DNA of 64,000 nt from Ophiobolus disseminans (taxonomy: Eukaryota; Ascomycota; Dothideomycetes; Pleosporales; Phaeosphaeriaceae), in contig MU006224.1 of assembly GCA_010093685.1 (NCBI GenBank), positions 1,348,440 to 1,412,439 of the forward strand, read 5' to 3'. Position 1 is the stretch's first letter; each line of letters begins with the position of its first letter. The notes beneath the pieces were generated by a model, which was not told the origin of the DNA, did no database searches, and saw nothing but the letters and a program-made list of their open reading frames with translations. Shown in pieces: positions 32,469-43,948 of the stretch. Position numbers and translations under genes: made by a program.

Positions 32469-34244
32469 CTAGACAACAATCTTAGCAGTAGCAGCCTCGG
32501 TACCGTTTGCAATGGACTGCAAGTCCATGCCCGTCTGAGCCTTGACGTACTCGCTCATCATTTGTGTAATCGGAGCTTGACCACCCCACGTAACAGCATC
32601 AGCCATATCGTCAATCATCTTCATAGTCATGATGACAGCGCCCTGCGGCGGCTTGTCGTTGCCATACTTGTCCTTGTTGGATTCCTGGCGGCGCTCCGGC
32701 TTCTTCTCGGTCTCGGGGGTAGCAGGCGCAGTGCTATTGGAAGCCTCGGACTGTTTGCTCGGTTCCGCAGCACTGGGCGCCTGGCCTTCGGGAGTAGGTG
32801 TGCGGCTCTCTGTCGGGCGCTGGCTTTCTGCGGCAGGTTGCTGGCCCTCTGCAGGCGTTGCTGGCTGCTGTGCTTGACCTTCGGCGGGCTGGACAGCCCG
32901 GACACCGCCCATCATTTGCATGGTGAGAATGAACTCTCCGTCGATCTGGCGGACTGGGATAGCGATTCGCATATTGGTCTGATCGAGAACAGCGTTGGCC
33001 TGGATGGGCGTGAAGGTAGGGGCGAGGAGAAGCTGGGTCGCGACGGGGTTGTTGCCATTGGTAGGAGTGCCGCCTTGAACTTGCCGCGCGACGTTCCTCC
33101 TGAAAAGGCTACGACCAAGACTGCGAGCAGCGGCAGCAGCGCCGCCGAGGTTTCCGGTGGCTCCGCCCGGGTTCTGGAGAACGCCACGTTGAGCAACACC
33201 AATGGCGACTTGGCCAGTTGGAGGAACACCCATGGCTTGCATCATTTTCTGAATTCGAATGGCGTTGACTGGGATATGTTAGTTTGCAGCTTTCTTCGAA
33301 AAGGGTACCTGGCTATACTCACTCGGCATTTGAACAACAGTAACCTGTTGGTTCAGATCGGGTGTAACAGCGGCCAGATTAGTAATCACCGAATAACGGT
33401 AGTCATCTAGTGGAAGAAGTGAGCAATTTTCAAGGCATGCAACAAGATATAAACACTTACTAACGCTATCCTGGCCCTCGAGTCCAGCAAGCATACTCGA
33501 ATCGATCCCGTCCACAACATCAACGTTCATCGCCATTGGCTGGGTGGCACGAGTTGACATTCTGAAGCCATCCTGGAACTCATTCTCCTGCAGACCAGTG
33601 CCTTGAATAGCGACCGAACTGGCTTGATCGCTGCCGAACGGCTGGACAAGGGTATTGGTCTCGACGGTCTGACGTCCGACAATCATGTATTCGCCATCCA
33701 GTTGGTTTCTCTTCACCATGCGAACAGTCATATCGGTGCTATTGACGCTCCTCATGGTCTCTTGGATCATCCAGGTCTGTCTGTCGGGCGAGAGCATGGC
33801 CACATACGTGTTGTCAGGCTGCACAGCTGCCTGTTGAAGGTTCTGCATAGACATGGCCATCTGTACCTGTCCACCAACCAAATCAGTGGCATCATTGGTG
33901 CTGATAGTCATCGATTGCGCGCTGATAGCAACGAACGGCTGGCCAGTCGTTCCAGTGACTTGGTTGGCGGGGATAGCCGGGGTCTGCTGATTGACTATGA
34001 TTTGTTGTTGCTTCTGCGAAAAGGTTTCCACTCGCGAACGGTCGGGGAATTGGAATGAGTTGAGTTGCATCTAGTCGCATCAGTGTTTGTGTTCTTGTTG
34101 GCGTAGGAGGGACCATGCACTTACATCACCATTTACATTAAGTACTTGGTTGAACTGCACTTGTTGAGTGTCTTGTGACTGACCCAGCGCTGGCGTGCAG
34201 CTCAAGAGAACAATGAAGAGCGAAGCGAGAGTACCGGACGTCAT
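32469..34244 (-). CDS. Secreted hypothetical protein, Gln-rich with disordered linker
   Basis: Four exons (34244-34125, 34070-33461, 33406-33323, 33268-32469) give 537 residues. All three introns are exactly 54 bp with canonical ends, and the frame is continuous. The N-terminus MTSGTLASLFIVLLSCTPAL is a clear signal peptide with probable cleavage near ALGQS. The mature protein is rich in Gln, Met, Thr and Val, with few Cys. A motif recurs: NQLDGEYMIVGRQ in exon 2 and RQIDGEFILTMQM in exon 4, each after a T/R-rich strand, suggesting two related beta-rich modules. A Pro/Ala/Glu/Gln-rich linker (about residues 390-465) separates the second module from a C-terminal helix. I recognise no family. 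It could be a wall or extracellular protein. Confidence 0.8.
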
Positions 34245-35638
34245 CTCGAATGAAATGAATGGCCACCTGGGCTTGTGAAAAGGTATTAAGAGAAAGAATA
34301 AGAAACCACAAAACCAGCGAATGCAAAGATAGAAGAGAACGACGACGAAGGCACTGACCAGAGATACTGCACACAGAGGTTCTCGCACTATTGAAAGCAG
34401 CAGCTTCACCTGTTATGAAGACTCTTGAGACTTGCGATGAGACTCCGGATCTTAGACCGCCGTGTCTGGCCACACTGGCACAGTTTCAGTGTCGTGCTGC
34501 AGATGTGTATGGCAGTCAATCCGAATTTAGATACTGATACCTGATGCAGTAACGGTGCTGCCGGCTGAACCGGATGTGCATACTTCGCACGTCGGCACAT
34601 TGAGGCTTTGGTGGTGCAAGACTGGGAAACCTTACCTATTTGCGTGTTTCGTGCCGGCCAAGTGCTCGGCCGTGATGGGTTCCGTGCATACGAAGTTTCG
34701 GAAACAAGAGGCATTGTTTGAGTGGGAGGTTTCAAGAACAAGAAATATAGTTGGGTATGGAAATTTGCGACAAAAAGCTTAGCTCCAAACGGTAAGACGG
34801 TGTATCGAAACCGAAGCCTTTTACAAGGCGTGACCTTTGCGCCGTGTCTGCGAGAGGAGTTTATGGAGAAAGTAGGGCGATGAAGGATGAAGGATGAAGG
34901 ACAGACAGCATGTATGGAAACCCAACGTGGTTTGTATCGATTTACCTGTGAAATCTTGACTAATGATTAAACTTATTTTACACACGTCTGGTCGTCAGTA
35001 GTGGCGACACGTCACTGCTTAAAGAATCGACTGTTCTTCGGGTTGTTCAAATGCAAGAAATACAGTCTGGAGTGTCGAAGTTGTCAATGTTTGAAATGGT
35101 GTTTCGTGACAGAGTTCGCGGCACAGACAAGATCGTCCTCGGCTATCGCTTTTTCGACTAGCTAGATCCAGCTAGGCGTTGATCATCCCGTCCTAGCTTC
35201 AAAGAGTTGTCGAACTCAACCATGAACAACAATTGATTTCAAAATGAGAGTGTGCTGGTCGAAGGCAAACAACACTACTCGCACAAAAGCACCAGGCAGG
35301 GTTGTCAAACCGCCATTATCCACCCCCTTGTTCAAGTTCAATCCTTTGCAGCCGAATCCCAAGCTGTGCTGATTACTGGCAACATGTGGAGCTTGAAGCT
35401 GGTTTCGTCTTCAGTTCGTTACTCAACTACTCATGTGCGGTAGTCAAATGTCAACAACTCAAAGATACAAACATCAAACAATTTCCACGTCTCATCATCG
35501 AGTCACATCACTGCACGCGTGTGTTGAGATATTTTTCGATTTCATCTACCAAGAAGAACGCCGGTGCATGCTTCAATGTTGGCCCCACAGCTAATTGTCG
35601 CCCAAATGATCCAAAGAGATGTCCAGTCTTTTAAATGC
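34245..35638. other. Intergenic region, no gene recognised
   Basis: About 1.4 kb between the secreted-protein gene and the trihydroxynaphthalene reductase. It has a short GATGAAG repeat (three units) at about 34877-34900. No coding frame with a domain was found. Confidence 0.4.
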
Positions 35639-36551
35639 TTACATGCATGCAGCACCGTCAATACCGATGACCTTGCCGTTCACCCAGTCGCCATCCTTGG
35701 AGGCAAGGAAGCAAACAACGCGGGCGATGTCCACTGGCTGGCCAACACGGTTGTGAGGGGACCAGGTGCAAGCAAACTCGTCGACCTGATCGTCGCTGAG
35801 CTTGTCACCCCCGGGGATGTACTCACGGCAGACAGCATGATACATGTCAGTCTTGATGCCACCGGGTGCAACGCAGTTGACAGTGACCTTCTTCTCGCCA
35901 GCGTCTGTGTTCAAGTTAGCTCGCTGTTGTGTATGCATCGTGAGTTTGTACATACCAATAGCCATGCACCTAGTGAAGGTCTCAATGGCACCCTTGGAAC
36001 CGGAGTAGATAGCGTGCTTTGGTACGCCCTTGGCCTGGCCGGTGATCGAACCCATGAGAATGATTCGTCCGCCAACTTCCATCCTCTTGTACGCTTCCTT
36101 GGCGACGAAGAATTGACCACGGGTGTTAATGTTGAAAACGCGGTCGAACTCCTCTGGTTCGACATCGGCGAAATGGCCAAAAGACACGACACCGGAGTTG
36201 GAGCAGCAGATGTCGAGCTTGCCGAAGTGGGCAACAACGTCGTCCATGAGCTTGATAGTCTCCTCAACCTTGCCAACGTTTGCCTTGAAAGCATGTGCGT
36301 CAGAGCCGTTGCCCAATGCCTTGATCTCCTTGACAACCGCCTCGGCGCCCTCAATAGCGTTCGCGTAGTTGACCGCGACTTTAGCGCCGCGCTTGGCGAG
36401 CTCAATAGCCATCGCCTTACCGATACCACGGCCTGGAAAACATTGTAAGTTGGGGAGACTGACTAGGCGTTGATTCGCATGACCACATACCTGAGCCAGT
36501 GACTACGGCAACCTTGCCCTCCAAGCTCCATGTTTGTTCGATAGCAGCCAT
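35639..36551 (-). CDS. BRN1: 1,3,8-trihydroxynaphthalene reductase (DHN-melanin, BRN1/THR1-type SDR)
   Basis: Three exons (36551-36491, 36432-35956, 35904-35639) give 267 residues, the length I know for Pleosporales Brn1. The cofactor motif is TGSGRGIGKAM at 18-28. The active site is Ser149 (ILMGSITGQ), Tyr163 and Lys167 (AIYSGSKGA). The stretches NTRGQFFVAKEAYK, GQAKGVPKHAIYSG and CVAPGGIKTDMYHAVCREYIP are signatures of naphthol reductases. The last residue is Met. In the known rice-blast enzymes a C-terminal Met marks the trihydroxynaphthalene reductase, and Ile the tetrahydroxynaphthalene reductase. It reduces 1,3,8-THN to vermelone (and often 1,3,6,8-T4HN to scytalone) with NADPH. It is one gene from the melanin regulator and shares its window with the synthase. 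A TATATA run at about 36680 may serve as its promoter. Confidence 0.93.
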
Positions 36552-39500
36552 TGTAAGTTTCGTGTGTGAGGTTATTGGTTGAAGTCGTGTGGTTGTGATG
36601 TGGGTTGAATCCTGACCGTCTTTGAGTGGATGTGATGTGGGAGTCGATGATGATGCTGTTCCAAAGGTGAAGACTACCACATATATACTACTTCACAATT
36701 CGGCACGCCAGCGGAGAGCGCACTCGATGAGAGGTGCTCATACTCCTAAACTGCCGCCGGTACTCAACATCCAGAAAATTCCCCCAACTAATCGCCTCCG
36801 CTTCGGACCATAGCGCCGCCTCCGACAGTCGTGAGGCCTAGGGCTGAAACAGTGTACCTGAGCCGCACCTCTTCCGTGAACTAAGCCCGGTAGGAGAGCC
36901 AGAGTCGCCGTGCAGTGTTTTGCTCCCAGCGTAACCTGCCGGAAGGAGGGGCCGGGTTGTGGATCAACTGATGCTGATTGGGTGGTTTGCGGCAAAAATA
37001 GGGCAAAGCGAACAACCTCAAAGTTTCACGTGAAGTATTCCATTGTTTCACGATACAAAGCCTCTCTCTGTCGACGGCGAGCAGAGTTGCTACCTCTGAG
37101 TCGAAGCACGAGGCGAATGGTTGCTATGCTGGGTCATTACGCACCGTACGAAACGCTCAGTTGCGTCCGTTAGGTTGCGACGGCGCCAACATATGCTATT
37201 TATGGTTGGAAATCCAGTGTGTAGACTTCGCGCCGCGACGGTGGACAAAATTCTAAGTTTCGATGATGGTTGAGAAGCGAACGCAACTAGAAGAAATCAG
37301 GGTCATGTGATGATCTTCAAGTGCCTAGGTGGTTAGGCTGGAAATCTGTCTGCCTCCATCCCCGAAGCCACGGTATACTGCGACAGCCACGTACAGGACA
37401 CATCAATGGCTCCCCAACTCCAACCTTGGTATTCCGTCATGTCGGTCTCTCGACATTGTGGAGTCCGATAGACCTTCCGGTCAGGATTGATGTCCCAATT
37501 AAACCACGAAGGAGAGTCTTCGGCTCCCCACATAGAAGGCCCGTGCGTTTTTCAACCTCATTTCCTCTCCGTTCGCCATACAAGCATAGAGGTGGATTCA
37601 GGGATCGAAGAGAAACTCGTTTTGTTCATTGGGGATTGCAACTCTTCGTGTTAATCTCTAAATTCAAACAAGGAGTTTTCATCCAGGTGCTTTACCACCA
37701 TGCATACATCACCCTGCGACCTATCACCACTCGCACATCGGCGGAAGGACAAATCTCCAGCCGGCGTTTGTTAATGCGCTGTAATCTTTGCCTGCCGTAA
37801 GCCTGCTGCTCTTAACCTAGACTGTGGTGCGATGCCTCTTATCAGCTTTACGACAGCGTCCCGGAAGCCCACATTGAGCAGGCGGCATTCTCCTCAGTAC
37901 CTCATTGGCGCTGGATTACAGCTTATACAATCTATATGTGCGATAACATGGTACGAGGGCCTAAAAAGGGCGCGTCTTTTGCTGGTCACGGCAAAACCGT
38001 AAACGTTTCTGGCGATTGCAACTCCAAATCTTAGCGCCTGTGGAACCACGGTATGCACTTCACAAGCTCCTGAAGCGCAAACAGTGTTGGAACCGCAAGC
38101 CTTGCTGGTTGCGGTGCATTCACTGACAGCCATGCCTGGAAAATTCGTGTCACAACGGTGGGCAACAATCTTAAAGTGACCGCACTATCAAGCAGTGATC
38201 ATGCGCTCTCACACACACACAAACGGCCCTTTTACAAGATGTGTATCGGTGACCACTCGGACGGGAGTTTGATCGCTCGATTGCCCAAGTGGTAGGTGTA
38301 CCATACAGCAATCAGTGTGCAAATCATCTCTCATTAGGGCCGTCGGCTGCCCAGTGTTGCGGATTCTCTCCACATATTGCAGTCTATGTGACTTAGGCTA
38401 TGCCCATAATTGCTTCGCTTTCCCCTCAATCCGTCGGTGAACAAACATTACGAGTTGGCGGACACGAGGCGTGACCGCATAGATGCCTTGGGTGATCTCA
38501 CCAAGATCATCAGTATATGCAGAGGTCATACATTACCATTCTAGCTCTCAACAATGGTAGGCTAGATCGCTGTCCATTCGGCTTTGACCATCGTCCACGG
38601 TGTTGTGCATTTGAGGTAGTCTTCACTACGAGCTTGAGTATGATAGCCGCACACCCGGAGCAGACCTTGGTCAGGGCTTTCGAGATACTGTGAGCCAGCC
38701 ACATGCTTAACTGGGAACTGTTCGGCTAGCATCCGTAAAGTCTCCAGAGGTTAATGTTGACCTTGACGTCTACGAGACGAAGGATCTACATCCCGCAGGC
38801 GCCCAACGGGCTTGATTGGAGTCCCACATTTATTTCTTGGTAGAGAGTTACTACCTTTGGCCAAATGCATGGAGCCAACGGTGAAAGTGCACCCCGACAT
38901 GCCGGCCCATGGCGTGAAACGTACGAGGCCGCGAGTAGTAACGCCAAAAGTTACCCGCATGCCATGTTCAGATGGCACGGTCCATCTACGTACTGACCAC
39001 GGCCATGTTGCGGGTATCGGTGGGCTCAGGTATGCCCCGTAGCAGCATTGACACAGAAAGGTAACTCTCACCCCAATACACAGCAACCCACAAGCGCTCG
39101 GCGGCTCGATCTGGTGTGAGGTATTACAATGTCAACGTCGAAGTTCAGCGAGTTTAGCCACGCTTGTCGTTTATACTAACCATAGACCATCATGCATCGG
39201 CACTGATAACATCCCATGCGGAACGCGTAAGCATATCAATCAACGAAGATGCAGCAAGCTTTCTTCGTATCACGTCTCTCTGTGTAATACGAGTACATTT
39301 TCCTCGCACATGAGTAGGCTGATAGTATGGCCAGCTTCTGAAGTGATTTCACTGGCTATCACGCACCTCGCACCGTGGTTTCTATGTCTTGCTAAATTGG
39401 TTGCTCTAGTGTACGTTACCGGCAGTCTGGAATATATCAGCGATTCTGCACGTTCTTGTATGCCACCGGTGATCCCAACATACATAAAAGGCAGTGCGGC

Positions 39501-40669
39501 TTGCGTGCGTACTGTGTGACGGAGGACCTGCATGACCGCCGGGAAGGAGGAGAAGCGAAGCGTATGATGTGCAAACTTATGAACGTGCGTCTCTGTCATG
39601 ACCAGCGCCTCACAATGGTTCAATCTCCCGGCCCCAAGGTATACGCTCACAAGTATACTTTCCCCAGACCATCGCACTCCCTTAAATGATGGCCGACTAT
39701 ATTCGCACCCATATCGTGCTATCTCACGGGCGCCTGGCTTTTTTAACCTTGTAGCCTCTTAGAATTACGCGATCCCAGAAGAACGGACCTATCCCAAGGT
39801 TCATTGGGGTCGAGTATCCGTGCCATACTCGTGCCGCCCTTATACACGCAATCGCTTAGGCAACTTTACCAACCCCGCCATCAGCTTCCAAACGCAGAAG
39901 ACACCAATCACTGGCGCAGTTGCAGGGCATGCGTGCCTGGCTTACACTTGAAACACAAGTGCAAAAGAAAAGTGGCATAACAGGACTCCGCCGCAGAACG
40001 CCATGACGAAATGCCATGGATGGAACAGATTTATACTCGGTGTTTCCCCGCCAGCGCCGGAAGTCTCTTCACCATCCATCACGATAGATCAACAAGCCCC
40101 ACACCAGATACTCGAGAACGAAAGCATTGCATATGAATAGTACGTTGCTTTGGCCGAGGAAAAGAAACCGTCATCCATTCGTCCTTATTGGCAGATCGTA
40201 ACGGAAGGAGAACACCCACCCCGCTTACCATAACCCCATCAATGCGGGCACCACCAATTACCCTCTGCACTCATCACCATCGTTCATTGCCTCACTCAGG
40301 TATGTCTCATTACTCCACGCATCTTCCTCTGCTGTCCTTCGATTATCATGTCTATATACTATACATTAATACACTGCCATGCAGTCATGGTTGTAGGGAC
40401 AAGGAACATCGCCCAAGAAGACCCCACTACAAAACCACATCGCCACGTTGAGTCCATCACGAACGCCTTATCTAGCAGAGAATGGACACCATTCTCCTGT
40501 TCCTGTGCCGCAGCATCCAGCCCTGGTGATGATGAAACCTTACAAAGGAGAAATGGAAAGGATTGTGGAGTGATGGAACACTTTTGTCGTAGCGCCCGCT
40601 GATACACATCATGCCACCCAATGTTGGGCAAAAAGACAGAAAGACAGAAGAGAAGAAGTTGATGAAGCG
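36552..40669. other. 4.1-kb intergenic region between BRN1 and CMR1
   Basis: No gene is recognised. The longest frames (for example about 37321-37800 on the plus strand) lack an ATG start or any domain and overlap frames on the other strand. Base composition is ordinary, not RIP-like. It includes the BRN1 promoter (TATATA at about 36680-36687 on the minus side) and the 3' flank of CMR1. A short CA microsatellite lies at about 38211-38221. Confidence 0.45.
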
Positions 40670-43600
40670 CTAGCCTCTCGCCAGCTTTTCGAGCTTGTTG
40701 CGGATGCCGTCTGAAAACCTTGTGGCGACACCCTCGTCAAGAACATCGATGCAATGCGACAAGACCACGAAACCGTTGTCAAGAGGCACCGATGTCCCGT
40801 CTCGCTTGGTCAACGTAGGAATGCCCTCCTTCCGAGACAGATACCTGGAGATAGTCTGATGGCCTGATGGCAGACGATCTACAGCAAAAGCAGCGTTGGG
40901 TGGATGGTACTGTCCTTGTTGGGCTGAATGAGTCGCTTCATGAACCAACGAATCGGTCCATATGACAAGCCCAGCGCGGTAGACGGCACCTGCCCACCAC
41001 GGCGGGCGGATGCCATGAGGCATCTCTTGGACGAGACGAAGAATCTGACCAGCATGGACAATGGCTTCCTGAGGATCCGAAAGGCACTTCTTGTGCATCC
41101 AAAGCAGGTGCTGGTATGAGCCGTCTATACCCTCTCGACGCGCCAGTCGCTCAATCTCAGGGAAGGTAGTCACGGCATTCATGCTGATGAGATGGAACAT
41201 GACAAGATTTGCTTGCATCATGGGGCAGACCGGGTTGGCCTTCAAGTATCGCTGCGCCAAATCGAACCAACGACCGAGCAAAGCCTGCACCTCTTCGAGA
41301 CGAACCCGAGTCGAAGCCGCAGTGAGTGCCCTGTTGCGTGACCGCGAAGCTACGCTGTCCGAGAAACAGCTGAGCAGCTGGCAATATTGGCACACCAAAG
41401 TCTGCAAGGGATGCAGCAACAGACGCAGGTGCATTGGAGTAAGATGCACTTCCTGGATATCTTGGATAACGATCTCGTCATCGAGGAAGTGGCGGAAGAG
41501 ATCTCTCAGACTCAGCGGTCTCGCACCAGACCCGATTGACGGATACCCGTTCGAAAACTCATGGACTTGGTTGAAGATTTCGGACCACTCGGATCCGGTT
41601 TGCGCGTGCCAAAGTCGATCCGAGTCCGGCATTGGGGCACCGAACTCCGTGACCGAGAACAGCGGAGCCGTATCATGGAACAAGGACAAGTCTTGGTCAA
41701 CCATGACCCAAGAGTAGATGAGGCTGTCGGGAGTCAGTAAAATGTCACCTGATTGATTCGGGCACATGATCCCCTAGGCTAGGCGAGATTTTCACCACTT
41801 ACCGGCTTCGGCTCTCTTGTTGAAGCCAGTCCCGCCACAACGAATCCGTCGTCACATTTCCGTTCATATGCGGCGTTGCTGCCACCGGTCGCGGCTCCAG
41901 AATTCCAGAATGTCGAAGCATCGCAAAATACATTCCTCGCTGTCCCATGGCAATGTCCATTTGCCACTTATCGCCACTCCAAGCAGCCTGGACGGTGAAA
42001 AGAAGAGCTGCGCGCAGCACAATAGGATCTCCTGCCATGATGATGTTCTTTTCAATGAGGTCGAACAGCGAGATGCGACAAGCTTCGGTAAAACCACCGG
42101 TCAACCATCGGGCTTCGATGGAAGGAATGTTCATGGCGCCTTGCGCGATCATCATCAAGATTAATAAGCTCGATGCTTTGTCGTTGTAATTTTGCATCAG
42201 CTCATTCGTATCCAGCACACCTCGCGCAGACGTTGGGTAGTAGCGCTCAAAGGTATTGGCATATGACCGGAGGAAGAACTCTAGAACACGCGCGGGTGGG
42301 AGAAGGATAAAGTTGGAACCCGATGCCATTGATCCCGGGGATTCGCCGCTACTCGAAGAGCTGCCTCCGTCCTTGTGAATATCTAGAGCTTTGTGCAAGA
42401 AGCTCTGGGTGATTGCAAGGAGCTTGTCTCGCGTGGATTCCTGGAACTTCGACACCGCGATTTGGCCGCCATGCTGGAAATCTGACTCATCCCAAGATGG
42501 AGACCAGTTACTCCAGCCTTCATGGTTCTTTAAGCTGTTCTCTAAGCGCTCAAGGTTGAGTCTCGCGGTACGTGGACAGGAGCTAGATGGTATTGACGGC
42601 GTACAGCGGAATACGGTCCATCCATCCTGAGCGGCGATGATAGCCCCGAGGTCAGGAATCCCAGCGTCAACAATAGATGCCTGCCTACTCGAGGAATAGA
42701 ACGCCGAGGCCGAGCTACCAATCTGAAGATCCGAGAACGACTCATCCATGCGCGAACTTTGAAGAGGCGTTTGAACCGGCCCGAAACCTTGTTGTGGAGA
42801 CATTTCCGGGATCAAGCCGAGAATGCCGTCTGGTGTGGGACCCATGCTTAGGTCTATGTTCATCGACATCATGAGTGATGGATCTATCCGCATTGAATCG
42901 AATTCGCCGCCCATGCTCATCGAGTTCCAGGGATCCATCATGAAATGAGGGCTAGATCCATTGTCGGCATGGTCATTTCCAGTTCGAACAAAATCCTCGT
43001 ATCCAGACATTGGGGTTCCTGTAACGAACCCGCTCATACCGTTGACTGGGGTAGGCAGTGGTGACAACATCGAAGGCGCTTGCGATAATGAGTTGCGTGG
43101 AGATGGGTCGAAGAATGGGGACGGATGCGAGAGCGGAAGTTGAAGCGACTGCTCTTCGGGAGCTGGATTACCAATTGGCTGTACCGGCTGCGAGATGGAC
43201 GGGTTCCTTGAATGCGTTACAGACGGCGATTGGGATGGTCTCTGTGACGAAGTTTGGCTAATTGGCAGCTGTTGAGGTAGGGAAAGCTGCCCTGGAGACG
43301 GCTGTCCGTTCGATTGCTGGTTTTGTACTCCTTGAGACGGCGAGTTGCCACCAGAAGGATTCGGTGCCTCCCGGGGACTTCCATCGCTTGAGCTTCCACT
43401 GGCGACATTGCCTTCTGGTAGACCACCAGCCCTTTGTATATTTTTCGACGCTCGCCGGTTTGGACGTAAGGTGCACTTCAGGTTTCTTTGTTCACATCGA
43501 CTGCACGGGAATTTCTTGTCGCATTTCGTTTTTGTCTTTGCGCAGTTACTACAAGCAATTGGTGTTCGCCCGGCGGACTTGGGAATCATCCCTTGCGGCG

Positions 43601-43948
43601 GGAGACCCTCTTCGTTGTTCTGGTTGCGGCCGTGTACGGTGTAATGGCGTTGTAGAAGATCACTACAAACATGTCAGCTTCTCCTCATCGTTTCAACTCG
43701 TACAATGAAAGGTCCAAAGCAAGAGAAGGTGAATCATGGCGTACCGTCGAGCAAAACTCATGTGGCAAGTGAAGCATTTGAAGGGCTTGACGTTGGTATC
43801 TGGCCGAGCACACATATTAGCTCAAATACTTGAAGGTAGCAACAAGCCTGACCAAGCCTTGTTGGTAGGAGAGCTTACGGGTGAGAATATGTCTTTCGAG
43901 ATGTTCATCCCTAGTAAAGGATTGACCACAATATGTGCAGAAAACCAT
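40670..43948 (-). CDS. CMR1: CMR1-type melanin transcription factor (two C2H2 fingers plus Zn2Cys6 cluster)
   Basis: Four exons (43948-43879, 43799-43745, 43662-41803, 41723-40670) give 1012 residues. Two C2H2 fingers start at the N-terminus: Cys4, Cys7, His20, His24 (FCTYCGQSFTRDEHLERH) and Cys32, Cys35, His48, His52 (CFTCHMSFARRDLLQRH). A complete Zn2Cys6 cluster follows at Cys79, 82, 89, 95, 98 and 105 (ACSNCAKTKTKC). This three-module arrangement is the hallmark of Cmr1/Pig1 regulators of DHN-melanin genes. Introns 1 and 2 interrupt the finger region itself: the codons of His24 and of an Arg in finger 2 are split. A Gln/Pro/Ser-rich region (about 115-330) precedes a fungal_trans-like domain (VLEFFLRSYANTFERYYPTS; GVLDTNELMQNYNDKA). 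The last intron uses a TACTGAC branch site and the CGACAG acceptor at 41724. It lies between the reductase and the synthase. Confidence 0.94.

Noticed and set aside
37321..37800. 159-codon frame in the BRN1-CMR1 spacer
   Set aside because: It begins with GTG, has no recognisable domain, overlaps frames on the other strand, and no exon could be joined to it.
41724..41767. Separate gene starting at the ATG near 41767 for the C-terminal half of CMR1
   Set aside because: A GTAAGT donor at 41802 and a CGACAG acceptor at 41724 with a TACTGAC branch site join the two frames into one protein of family length. The ATG lies inside the intron.
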